Shown here in pieces: positions 24,101 through 33,454 of a stretch of DNA of 64,000 bases. Position 1 is the first letter of the stretch. The number at the start of each line of letters is the position of its first letter. The DNA is from Smittia aterrima (Eukaryota > Arthropoda > Insecta > Diptera > Chironomidae): NCBI GenBank assembly GCA_033063855.1, contig CP093830.1, positions 11,408,854 through 11,472,853 of the forward strand, given 5' to 3'. The notes beneath the pieces were generated by a model, which did no database searches, had not been told where the DNA came from, and was given only the letters and a program-made list of their open reading frames with translations. Made by a program: the position numbers and the translations under genes.

Positions 24101-24687
24101 CGAAATTTCTAACTCCGTAAAAATTGAGGAAATCGGAAAGTCTTGTGATGAACTTTTCCGTGGAAATCGAAACATTGAACTTTGAAAGAAAATCGTCGTT
24201 CTTGACAATGCTTATGACTTGAAGGCGCTCCAATCTAAAAATAAATTTTATTAAGAAAAATTGTAATTTTTAAATTGTTCTCACTCAATCTCCGAAAAGT
24301 TTTTCAAATCCATTTCACCAGATTTTATTCCAGTCACGAACAGATCGTAATCAAATGTTTGGTTGTAAGTGCAAAGACCTGGGCAGATCGTCATCGAAGG
24401 AAAAAAGATTTCCGACACGTCAATTGGCATGTCATCGACAGCAACAACGATTGGAGTTCTGTTTAGTTTCACAATCAACTTGGAAAACCACAAACCAGTG
24501 AAAATCAATGAAATGGCAAGAGAAATGATCCAGAAAACTCTAAAAATTTATAAAGTTGAAATGTTATTGATTTACCAAAAGATAATTTCAAATACTTTTC
24601 AACAAAGTGATATCTGGAATGTCCAATGTACGAGATTCCATGAATTGTTGATTTTTCACAGAAACTTTTAAAGTAGGAGCGCAACAT
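21190..24687 (-). CDS. Two-unit fused DEG/ENaC (pickpocket-like) channel
   Basis: Ten exons join in phase: 24687-24596, 24539-24285, 24234-23617, 23561-23277, 23122-22790, 22742-22613, 22555-22440, 22390-22133, 22076-21450 and 21394-21190, giving 972 residues. Unit 1 (1 to about 485) has a short N-tail with STIHG, TM1 (VFWIISLAISLIF), a Cys-rich ectodomain and TM2 with GGLLGLFAGLSALSVIE. After about 20 linker residues the same exon continues into a second N-tail (SSIHGLFYI). The following exon gives TM1 of unit 2 (LFWILALAV), and unit 2 ends with GGLLGLFAGVSVLAVLE. There is no stop between the units. DEG/ENaC subunits normally have two TMs and form trimers as cation channels. Alternatives: the weak donor after exon 5 (GTTGGA), if not used, leads to a stop at 22762-22764 and frees unit 1; an in-frame ATG at 22851 could start unit 2. 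Confidence 0.72.
23162..23261. other. Assembly gap, 100 N
   Basis: Exactly 100 undetermined bases, a conventional gap size, inside the intron between channel exons ending at 23277 and starting at 23122. The exons on both sides join in phase, so probably no coding sequence is lost, but the true size is unknown. Confidence 0.99.
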
Positions 24688-25013
24688 TGCAACCAACTGA
24701 ATCGTCTGAACTCGTTGATGTAAATTGAGCTAATGAAATATTGAATTAGAACTTTCCATTTCAGAATAAATTTGCAATCGTTTGATTTTAGATAAATTTG
24801 TGAACATTTGTTAGATCAAGAATCTTGTTCGTGTAGTTTCGTTATGTTGACTTGAATAAATTTATTTTATAAGTAAAAATAAGTAAACGATACAAATTTT
24901 GTTGCAAAAGTAGTTTATTTTCAGTTAAGTGGATTAATACAGACATTTTAATTTAGATGATTGACTCGGGTTTGACTTTAGAATAGCAGCTTTCAATTGA
25001 CTTTGTGTTTCTA

Positions 25014-25346
25014 TTACTGTGGCAGTGGCTGTGGCTGATAAGGTCCGTACTCGAGGTTTTGTCTAAAGAGAAGGTTTTTCTTAATGCAGCCAAAAATTCT
25101 ATTTCGGCGGCAGCATCCTTCTTTTTTAGTGTTGGTGTCTTTAACGGTACATTTAACATCGTTTCTACCAACAGTGCAGGTATCGCAGTTACTCTGTTTT
25201 CCGTTGAAGCATTGATTGCATTTTTTATCGGGTTGTTGGGATTCACCTGAAAGACAAAAATTTTGGTTTCCCTCTCAAACTGTCAGTTCGAAAAACTTAC
25301 CCAGAGCCACAAAAGCGAGCACAAAGAACAAAACGATAAGCTTCAT
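25014..25346 (-). CDS. Small secreted Cys-rich protein, copy B
   Basis: Paralogue of the gene at 20429-20794 with the same two-exon plan: 25346-25301 (signal peptide MKLIVLFFVLAFVALG) and 25246-25014, 92 residues. The eight-Cys pattern is unchanged. It differs from copy A by an inserted PD before the first Cys (SQQPDKKC) and by a shorter Pro/Gln tail (YGPYQPQPLPQ). The TATA-like element at 25397-25403 is only 51 bp from the ATG because about 37 bp of leader is missing relative to A and C. It sits just upstream of the fused channel gene, on the same strand. Confidence 0.85.
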
Positions 25347-25429
25347 TTTCAGTTTTTTGTAAAACTATCCTTCTGCTTCGAATTAAAATAGGTGCAATTT
25401 ATAGTCGTTCAAGGGATTCTTTAGCGCAA

Positions 25430-26448
25430 AAGTTCTCGCAACAATTCCAAGAGCGTCTACCACACGCCGAATTTAGAAGTCGTGAGATAAATAAGAAACA
25501 AACTAAAGGATAATGAGGAAGACATGCTCTCAAAATGGTTCCCTTCATCCTTCGATTATCTGCTGTAGTGACGTGTCGTGTGTAATTGAACTCGTTCGAC
25601 AACTTTGAAAGCTCGAAAAACTTTTCCGAAGTTGGGAAATTAAAAGTGAAGCACAATCCACTTCTTCCGAAGAAATTACTTCCGTGTAATTGACCTGCCA
25701 TTGCTTCGTGAAATTTCCTTTATCCGCAGAAAAGGTTTTAAACAATCGCTATCGAAATTTCTAACTCCGTAAAAATTGAGGAAATTCACGGAAGAAAGTC
25801 TTGTGATTGAACTTTTATGGGCCGTGGAAACTCGAAACATTGAACTTTGAAAGAATTCGGAATCGTCGTTCTGACAATGCTTATGACCGCAAATTGAAGG
25901 CTAGCTCTTTAATTGGAGAAGGATCCAAAAGGAGCTGAAGGAAATAAATTTTATTAAGAAAAATTGTAAGTCTCCGAAGTGACTAATCAAAATTGTTCTC
26001 ACTCAATCTCGAAAAGTTTTTCAAATCCACTTTTGGATAAAATTCCAGGATAAGAATTTTCAAAATGTTTTCCAGTCACGAACAGATCGTAATCAAATGT
26101 TTGGTTGTAAGTGCAAAGACCTGGGCAGATCGTCATCGAAGGAAAAATCAATATCTTATATCGATTTCCGACGTCCAAAGAAACTTGGCATGTCATCGAC
26201 AGCAACAACGATTGGAGTTCTGTTTAGTTTCACAATCAACTTGGAAAACCACAAACCAGTGAAAATCAATGAAATGGCAAGAGAAATGATCCAGAAAACT
26301 CTAAAAATTTATAAAGTTGAAATGTTATTGATTTACCAAAAGACAATTTCAAATACTTTTCAACAAAGTGATATCTGGAATGTCCAATGTACGATATTCC
26401 ATGAATTGTTGATTTTTCACAGAAACTTTTAAAGTAGGAGCGCAACAT
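25430..26448 (-). pseudogene. DEG/ENaC pseudogene, partial patchwork copy
   Basis: Partial copy of the first three exons of the fused channel gene. Exon 1 (26448-26357) is intact and nearly identical. Exon 2 (26300 to about 26000) keeps TM1 and the PSMTICPGLCTYNQTFDYD stretch but has a net 19-bp insertion near 26150-26170 that breaks the frame. Exon 3 survives as pieces (25545-25900) interrupted by many short insertions of about 5-20 bp. The left end is mixed with a 19-bp word from the neighbouring duplicated flank (25453-25471). No ectodomain C-terminal half or TM2 is present, so it cannot encode a channel. It may be a true pseudogene or a consensus error from two mixed paralogues. Confidence 0.8.
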
Positions 26449-26763
26449 TGCAACCAACTGAATCGTCTGAACTCGTTGATATAAATTGAGCTAATGAAAT
26501 ATTTAATTAGAACTTTCCATTTCAGAATCGTTTGATTTTAGATAATTTTGTGAAGATTTGTTAGATCAAGAATCTTGTTCGTGTAGTCTAGTTATGTTGA
26601 CTTGAATAAATTTATTTTATAAGTAAAAATAAGTAAACGACAAATTTTAATGCAAAAAGTAATTTATTTTCAGTTAGATCTAAGTGGATTAATACAGAAA
26701 TTTTAATTTAAATGATTGACTCGGGTTTGACTTTAGCAGCTTTCAATTGACTTTGTGTTTCTA

Positions 26764-27098
26764 TTACACTGGCTGTGGCTGATAAAGTTCGTATTCAAGA
26801 TTTGGTCTAAAGAGAAGGTTTTTCTTAATGCAGCCAAGCATTCTATTTCGGCGGCAGCATCCTTCTTTTTTAGTGTTGGTGTCTTTAACTGTACATTTAA
26901 CATCGTTTCTACCAACAGTGCAGGTATCGCAGTTACTCTGTTTTCCGTTGAAGCATTGACTGCATTTTTTATCAGGTTGTTGGGATTCACCTGAAAGACA
27001 AAAATTTTGGTTTCCCTCCCAAACTGTCTGTTTGAAACTGAGAAAAACTTACCAAGTGCCACAAAAGCGAGCACAAAGATTAAAACGATAAGCTTCAT
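26764..27098 (-). CDS. Small secreted Cys-rich protein, copy C
   Basis: Third paralogue: exons 27098-27053 (signal peptide MKLIVLIFVLAFVALG) and 26990-26764, 90 residues, again phase 1. All eight cysteines and their spacing are kept (KKCSQCFNGKQSNCDTCTVG ... GCCRRNRMLGC). The C-terminus is YELYQPQPV. The TATA-like box is at 27186-27192, 88 bp upstream, and the leader is very similar to copy A. It is followed, on the same strand, by the channel pseudogene, repeating the peptide-then-channel order of the other units. Confidence 0.85.
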
Positions 27099-27253
27099 TT
27101 TCAGTTGTCTTGCTTCAATTTCGATGATCTTCTTGATAATGTTGTGATCCTTCTACTTTGATAATTTTCTTTGAAATGAGGTGAAATTTATAGTAAAAAG
27201 TTGTTTTTAAGTTATCTCCATTTCAAGTGAACTTTGTATCAGATGTCAAGCGT

Positions 27254-28922
27254 GGTGTATGAAAAAAGTGAAAAAAATCTGGTACAACTAAAGTACTTGA
27301 AATTTTAATTAAATATTTTTATTCGTTCTTTACATGGTTTCATGGGTTATTTCTGTGAATAACGGCGGTCAGCTTCATCGTTAATCATATGTAAAGTGGA
27401 GTTTGCTTGTTTTCAACACTCTAAGTCGAATTACAAGAACTTGAACAATACGTGTAATTTTTCTGGCAAAACTGCTGATTTTGCAGAAAGTGTGACAACA
27501 GCGCGCGTATGTCAAATCAACCGATAAAGAGAAACAACTCTGAACTCTCTCCCATTCAAAAAGAGCAAGTGAAACAGCTGAAGATGGGTGATAAAATCGA
27601 TAGGATTTTGGAGGAGGTTCTAAGCGTGAAATCACAACTAACGACTTTGGAAGAGCGATGTTCAAATTTCATGGCCCGTTGCGAGAAAATGGAACAAGCT
27701 ATAACAACAATTCAAGAAAACTGCGAAGTGATTGATGAAAGAATTAATGCAATTGAACAAGCAGCTCTTAAAAATTCTTTCCGAATAACCGGAGTAATAA
27801 AAGTTCTTAAAGGCTCAGATGCATCAATCCCTACTATGAAAATCATGGAGAAACTCGGTGTTACTATCAGTAAACTGGAATTCAAGAACTTATTTATTGT
27901 TCCTAATAGAACTGGCAACGAAAGTACTATTTTTGGAGAATTCTTTGATGAGAGGAAGTGCATTGAAACAATGAAAGCTTTCAAAGCTTACAAAAAAGTC
28001 AAACCCTTGCTCTATGGAGATATTGCATCTGAAGTCGACGCTCAGGCAAAGGCAAAGGAAGTGAGAATTCTGCCTCAACTAACATCTTTCAACCGAAGTT
28101 TGATGACAGCAGCCCATGCAAAAGGAAACTTTAAATATGTTTGGTTTGCAAATGGAAAAGTTCTTGTCAGAGCAAATGATGGAATGAAAGCAATGGAAAT
28201 AAAGTCGCCAACTCAGCTTAGAAATGATTCCGACAACACAATGCATTCATAAACACGGACCTGGTAGAATCTATGAAGCTTCACGAATTCTTCAGTCATT
28301 CACCAACCTCTGACAATTAAGTATTCAAGTTAAAGTCCCATTTAAAAATTATTATTGATGTCGAAAGGAAAATTAAATTTGAAAGTGCTCTGTTTAAATA
28401 TTCGGGGATTATGAACAAAACTGACTTCTTGCGTAACATCTTCAGGGATACCTTAGAGAACCAGAAGCACAAACTATCATTCTAAACGAAACTTGACGTA
28501 AAGATAATGACATTCCTATTTTAAATATTTATGTCTTAGACACTCTCTCAGACGCAAATGAGTTGAAATCTTACGAACATTTGAACTACAAATTTCTAGT
28601 CGTTGATCTTTCTTGCATAAATTTAAACTACACCTCACTTACATTAAAAATAAAGTTAGATCAATGACTTTTGCGATTAAGAGAGTAAGATTTCACTTAA
28701 CTGAAAGAACTGAATTAGAATTGAGTTCATAAGATTTTATTTCAACCCTGTAATCTATATCTTCTTCTAAAGACCCACACACAATAACAGTAGAAAAACA
28801 ACAGTAGAAAAAAAATATATTTTGTTAATTTTAAGAGTAGTTTGTATTCAGATTTTTGGGTAAATAAACTTTTCTTGTCTCAACCGCACAACTCTCTTAA
28901 CCGGATGACTTTTAGTATGGCT
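27254..28922 (+). mobile_element. Decayed non-LTR retrotransposon with target-site duplication
   Basis: Insertion into the flank shared with 20937-21160: tcaagcgt stands at 27246-27253 and again at 28923-28930, while the unoccupied copy at 20942-20949 has it once. The element contains an intact ORF1 (27509-28252) and then a broken ORF2. Around 28380-28660 the frames give LKVLCLNIRGL and a NETW word typical of the start of an APE-type endonuclease, with stops and frameshifts. Reverse transcriptase is absent, so it is internally deleted or truncated and cannot move by itself. No clear poly(A) tail is seen. Confidence 0.7.
27509..28252 (+). CDS. Retrotransposon ORF1-like protein
   Basis: A 247-residue intact ORF from ATG 27509. 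Residues about 25-95 are heptad-rich and coiled-coil-like (KMGDKIDRILEEVLSVKSQL...). A domain follows that resembles the nucleic-acid-binding ORF1/FP-like proteins of insect non-LTR elements: NSFRITGVIKVLKGSD, then FNRSLMTAAHAKGNFKYVWF and ANGKVLVRANDG near the end. This type of protein binds element RNA as a chaperone. The downstream ORF2 is broken. An alternative is that ORF1 has been kept for a host role, but nothing here shows that. Confidence 0.7.
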   Translation: MSNQPIKRNNSELSPIQKEQVKQLKMGDKIDRILEEVLSVKSQLTTLEERCSNFMARCEKMEQAITTIQENCEVIDERINAIEQAALKNSFRITGVIKVLKGSDASIPTMKIMEKLGVTISKLEFKNLFIVPNRTGNESTIFGEFFDERKCIETMKAFKAYKKVKPLLYGDIASEVDAQAKAKEVRILPQLTSFNRSLMTAAHAKGNFKYVWFANGKVLVRANDGMKAMEIKSPTQLRNDSDNTMHS

Positions 28923-29130
28923 TCAAGCGTCTACCACACGCCGAATGTGAATTCAACAAAAAGTTCGTGACATAAACAGCATGTGAGTGAGTCACATGAT
29001 ATGACAAGACTCGAGCGCAAACAAAATAAGGTGGATTCGGTTAAAGTCTGAATAAAAATTTGATTACAGAAACAAAGGTTTTGACAATTTGCTTCAAAAT
29101 CTTTCTTCTTATTGAAAACACATTTCTCAT
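28923..29130. repeat. Duplicated flank, copy 2
   Basis: Counterpart of 20937-21160. It begins at the right target-site copy of the retroelement and ends about 260 bp before the first SMYD4-like gene. Homology stops after attgaaaacacatttct, so the channel 3' end that follows copy 1 is absent here. Confidence 0.75.
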
Positions 29131-29389
29131 GACATTTAGGCTCACGAGAAAGCAGAAGAGGCTTTACAGGCAGATTTTTATTCCATGATAGAAAATTATG
29201 AAATTTTGTTGCACAGGAATTCAAGCATTGTTTTATGATTAAACTTTTATGACGAACTTGTAGAATTCGCAGGAAGAATGTAAACTGAGCTTTTTTGGAG
29301 ATCCTCTTCGGACTTAGCTTTTGTAGACTTTTGTAGAGAAGAAAGGTTTTAAACAAAATTGAGTTAAATTAAATTAAACACTAAACAAA

Positions 29390-31187
29390 ATGTCTTTGAT
29401 TCACGTTCTTGACTATATTAACAAATTGAACAACTTATTGGTCAGTTCTGGCAAGACTGCTGCTGTTATGAAGGAGTTTTATCTTATTGACGAGAATTCG
29501 GAACGCGTCAGATTTTTGTTGAAACTCTTTAAAGAATTTGACGTAATTGTCGAAGGAAAACTGAAATCAGAGAAAAGCAATGCAATCTCTGAATTATGTC
29601 GCACAAATGGCAATCAATTCTGTGGGAAGAAGCAATTTGTGGATGCACTTTCATCATACAATGAAAGTTTGTGTTTTGCTGAGTCAGGATCGAAAAATAT
29701 TTCTCTGGCCTACGCAAATCGATCTGCCGTTTACTGTGAAATGGAGCTATACGAGAAATGTTTGAAGAACATCGAGTTGGCGAAGAAAAATCAATATCCT
29801 TATATCGAAAATTTGAACAAACGTGAAGAAACTTGCTTACTGATGATCAGCAATAAAAACAACAACAAAGTGAGTCCTTCGAATGTTCCGATCGGAGAAA
29901 ATTATCTGAATCTATCGTATCCAGCAAACAAGAAACTTCCATTCGTTGCTGATTGCCTCGAGTTGAAAACTGACAAAGAATTCGGACGACACATAATCAC
30001 GAAAACTGCATTGCAACCTGGAGACATCGTTTGCTGCGAAGAACCATTCATGAAGTTTCTTAACTCTTCTCATCGATTCAAGTATTGCGCAACCTGCTTA
30101 AACGACAATTTCTTGGATCTCTTCCCATGCAGTGAATGTACTTCGACTATGTTCTGCTCCGAAGAATGTGAAACAATTGGACAAGTAAAGTTCCACAAGT
30201 TCGAATGTCCAATAAGTGATAAGCTTGATGTAATGTGCACTAAGACTTTGCGTTTGGCATTGAGAACTTTCTTTGAGGCACTTTACATTTGTGATGGAAA
30301 CTTGAAAGATCTCAAAGCTTTGATTGATGAAAGCAAAGACTCTACGATGACTGTTTTCGACTACGAATTTCCTGTCGAAGCTAAAACCGTCCTGAAAGCA
30401 ATTGATGCTCTGTCAACAAATGAAAGCAAAAGAAATGAAACTGATATGTTTAGACGAGCAGGAGTCGCTGCAATCGTGTGTGATTTGTTTCTGAACCACA
30501 CAAAACTTCGAGAGGTTCTGGTCACAAGAGATGACGAAGACTTCTTTTATTCGTTTGTCCTTAAACAAAATCAAATTGCTGACTGCAACTATCATGGACT
30601 CTACAACGGCGTTGAAAGTAAGTCTGAGGTAGAATCAAGTCCACAATATGGATCCGGAAGCTTTCCTTTCTGCTCTCTCTTGAATCATTCATGCGCACCA
30701 AACGTTTTTCGTGAAACTGCGGATTGCAAGAACTTTGTCGTCGTCATTCGACCGATTCCTATTGGTGGACAACTTTTTGACAGTTATGGTACCCATCACT
30801 GTATCGAAACATTGCAGCAACGACAAATTTCAATACAGGACCAAGTAAGTTACAAATATTTCAAAATTACAATTTTTTTGATGGTCAAATATTTTTTCTC
30901 AAATATTTTAGTATAAGTTCAAATGTACGTGCGAAGCTTGTAAAGGAAACTATCCTCTCCATGCGCAGCTGGAATTCAAAGACCTTTCCTTTACGGACAA
31001 CGCTCACAAGCTTGAAACCTTAAGTTTCGATCACGCCGCTGAGGTGTTCCAGCAATGTCGCGATTATTTGACTAGAATGGATAGCAAACATCCATGTCAC
31101 GAAATCTATTCTGTTCAAGTATTATTTATACGATGTTTCACAATTTTTGCAATGTCAGAGTTCAAGTTAAAACTTTGTGAAGATTAA
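29390..31187 (+). CDS. SMYD4-like SET/MYND protein, paralogue 1
   Basis: Exons 29390-30844 and 30912-31187 (phase 0, IQDQ|YKFKCTCEAC), 576 residues. The N-terminal helical region is followed by TPR-like repeats (about 65-135: GNQFCGKKQFVDALSSYNES, LAYANRSAVY). The split SET begins near 190 (FGRHIITKTALQPGD). The MYND zinc finger lies at about 230-275 (CATC, PCSEC, FCSEEC, HKFEC), the SET core near 430 (LLNHSCAPN, GGQLFDSYG), and a post-SET Cys cluster (CTCEACKG) follows. SMYD proteins are lysine methyltransferases; the SMYD4 group is the one with TPRs. The catalytic GEE found in many SETs is GGQ here, so activity is uncertain. First of three tandem copies on one strand. Confidence 0.9.
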
Positions 31188-31369
31188 TTTCTCGTTCTCG
31201 CATTAAAGACTAGAGATTAAATAAATTTTGTTACAACAAAAGTCTTTGTTTTATTTTCACAGCAACTTGGAAAAAAAATTTGAATTTTTTGGAGATCGTC
31301 TTTTGTAGACTTTTGTAGAGAAGAAGTTTTGATCGCAATTGAGTGAAATTAAATTGAAACCTAAACAAA

Positions 31370-33200
31370 ATGCCTTCGACTCAAGTTGAGGACTATACTG
31401 GAAAACTATGGAACTTATTGCTCAGATCACCTGGTAAATTAGTTGCTGTTACAAACGAGTTTATCCAGATAAGAGAGAATTCGGAACGCATCAGATTTTG
31501 GCTACAACTCTATGAAGAAAATGACATTGTTGTCGAAGGAAAACTGAAATTAGAAAAAAGCAATGCGTTCTCCGACTCATGTCGCACAAAAGGCAATCAA
31601 TTCTATGAGAAAAGTCAATTTCTGGATGCACTTTCATCATACAATGAAAGTTTGTGTTTCGCTGAGCCAGGTAAGATTATTACTGTTTCAAAGCAGTTTT
31701 GTCACATAAACAACTCATGAAACTCTTCTCTTTATGTTTCAAATAATGTAATGAAAAATCGTTTTAATTTCAGGATCGAAAAATATTGCTCTGGCCTACG
31801 CAAATCGTTCTGCAGTTTACTGTGAAATGAAACTGTACGAGAAATGTTTGAAGAACATCGAGTTGGCAAAGAAAAATCAATATCCTAATCTCGATAAATT
31901 GAAGAAACGAGAAGAAACTTGCTTACTGATGATCAGCAATAAGAGCAATTTGAGTCCTACGAATGTTCCGATCGGAGAAAATTTCCTGAAACTATCACAT
32001 CCAGCCAATAAGAAACTTCCGTTCGTTGCTGATTGCCTCGAGTTGAAAACTGACAAACAGTTCGGACGACACATTATCACGAAAACTGCATTGCAACCTG
32101 GAGACGTCGTTTGCTGCGAAGAACCATTCATGAAGTTTCTTGAGCCTTCTCATCGATTCAAGTATTGCGCAACTTGCTTAAACGACAACTTCTTGGACCT
32201 CTTTCCGTGCAACGCTTGTACTTCGACGATGTTCTGCTCCGAAGAATGCGAAACAATTGGACAAGAAAAGTTTCACAAGTTCGAATGTCCAATAATCGAT
32301 AAGCTTGAGTCCGTGTCCAGTAAAACTTACCGAATGGCCTTGAGAACTTTCTTTGAAGCACTTTACATTTGTGATGGAAACTTAAAGGATCTCAAAACTT
32401 TGATTGATGAAAACAAAGACTCTTCGATGACTGTTTTCGACTACGAATTTCCTGTTGAGGCTAAAATTGTCCTCAAAGTAATTGATGGTTTATTAACAAA
32501 TGAAAGCAAAGATGAAATTTCACAAGCAGGAGTCGTTGCAACCATTTGCGATTTGTTTGTGAAGCACACTAAACTTCGAGAGATTCTGGTCACAAGAAGC
32601 GATGAAGACTTCTTTTACTCGTTTGTTCTTAAACACACTCAAATTGCTGCCACCAACTATCATGGAATTCACAACGGCGTTGAAAATAAATCTGAGGTAA
32701 AAAATAATCCTCCTTACGGAAACGGAAGCTTCCCTCTCTGCTCTCTCTTGAATCATTCATGTGCACCAAACATTAGCCGAGTATCATTCGATTGCAAAAT
32801 CCTAGTCTTCATCATTCGATCAATTCCTGCTGGTGGACAACTTTTTGATTGTTATGGTTACAATCACTGTCGCAAAACGCTGCAGGAACGCCAGACTAAA
32901 TTAATGGACCAGTATAAGTTTAAATGTTCGTGCGAAGCTTGCAAAGGAAATTATCCTCTCCGCAAAGATCTGGAGAAAAAAGATCTTTGCTTTCGTGAGC
33001 TCATTGTGGATGACTTTTTCAAGCTTATTCAGTTAAATTTTGATCACGCCGTAAAAAGCATCAAATCATACTGCGACTACTTGAAAATGTTGGAACGTAA
33101 ATATCCAAGTATGGAGATCACCTACTTTCAAGCTTTAATTTTACAATGCTTCAAAATTTTTGTAATGTCAGATTTCAAGAGAACACTTTGTGAACATTAA
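31370..33200 (+). CDS. SMYD4-like SET/MYND protein, paralogue 2
   Basis: Exons 31370-31670 and 31774-33200 (phase 1, AEPG|SKNIALAYANR), 575 residues. TPR, MYND (about 229, CATCLNDNF to HKFEC), SET core (about 425, LLNHSCAPN, GGQLFDCYG) and post-SET (CSCEACKG) are all present. It has an intron inside the TPR coding part which paralogues 1 and 3 lack, and it lacks their intron before the post-SET (here LMDQYKFKCSC is continuous). The leader before the ATG is closely similar to that of paralogues 1 and 3 (tttgtagacttttgtagag...ctaaacaaa), so promoter-proximal sequence was duplicated too. Role as for paralogue 1. Confidence 0.9.
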
Positions 33201-33454
33201 TTTCTTGTTGTAACATTAAAGACTTAAATAAAATTGGACATAGCAACACCTAACTTAGTTTTATACAAAAAATTTGTTTTTCTAATGTTTCCAGCCAGGC
33301 ATCTGCTTCCTGCAAAACTTTCGATCTGATGGCTCATTTTTCAGTTGCATAAATTATTCAAATGTTTGGAGATCGTGAGTCATCGTTTGTAGACTTTTGT
33401 AGAAAAGAAAGTTTCAATCAAAATCGAGTGAAATTTAATTTGAACCTAAACAAA

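Noticed and set aside
24953..25250. ORFs reading NPIKNAINASTENRV-type protein in three places (20470, 24953, 26733)
   Set aside because: Wrong frame. The spliced frame with signal peptide and eight conserved Cys is the real product of each locus.
28931..29356. 141-codon minus-strand ORF before the SMYD4-like genes
   Set aside because: Starts with no supported ATG context and covers the duplicated noncoding flank; the equivalent ORF in the other flank copy is broken.
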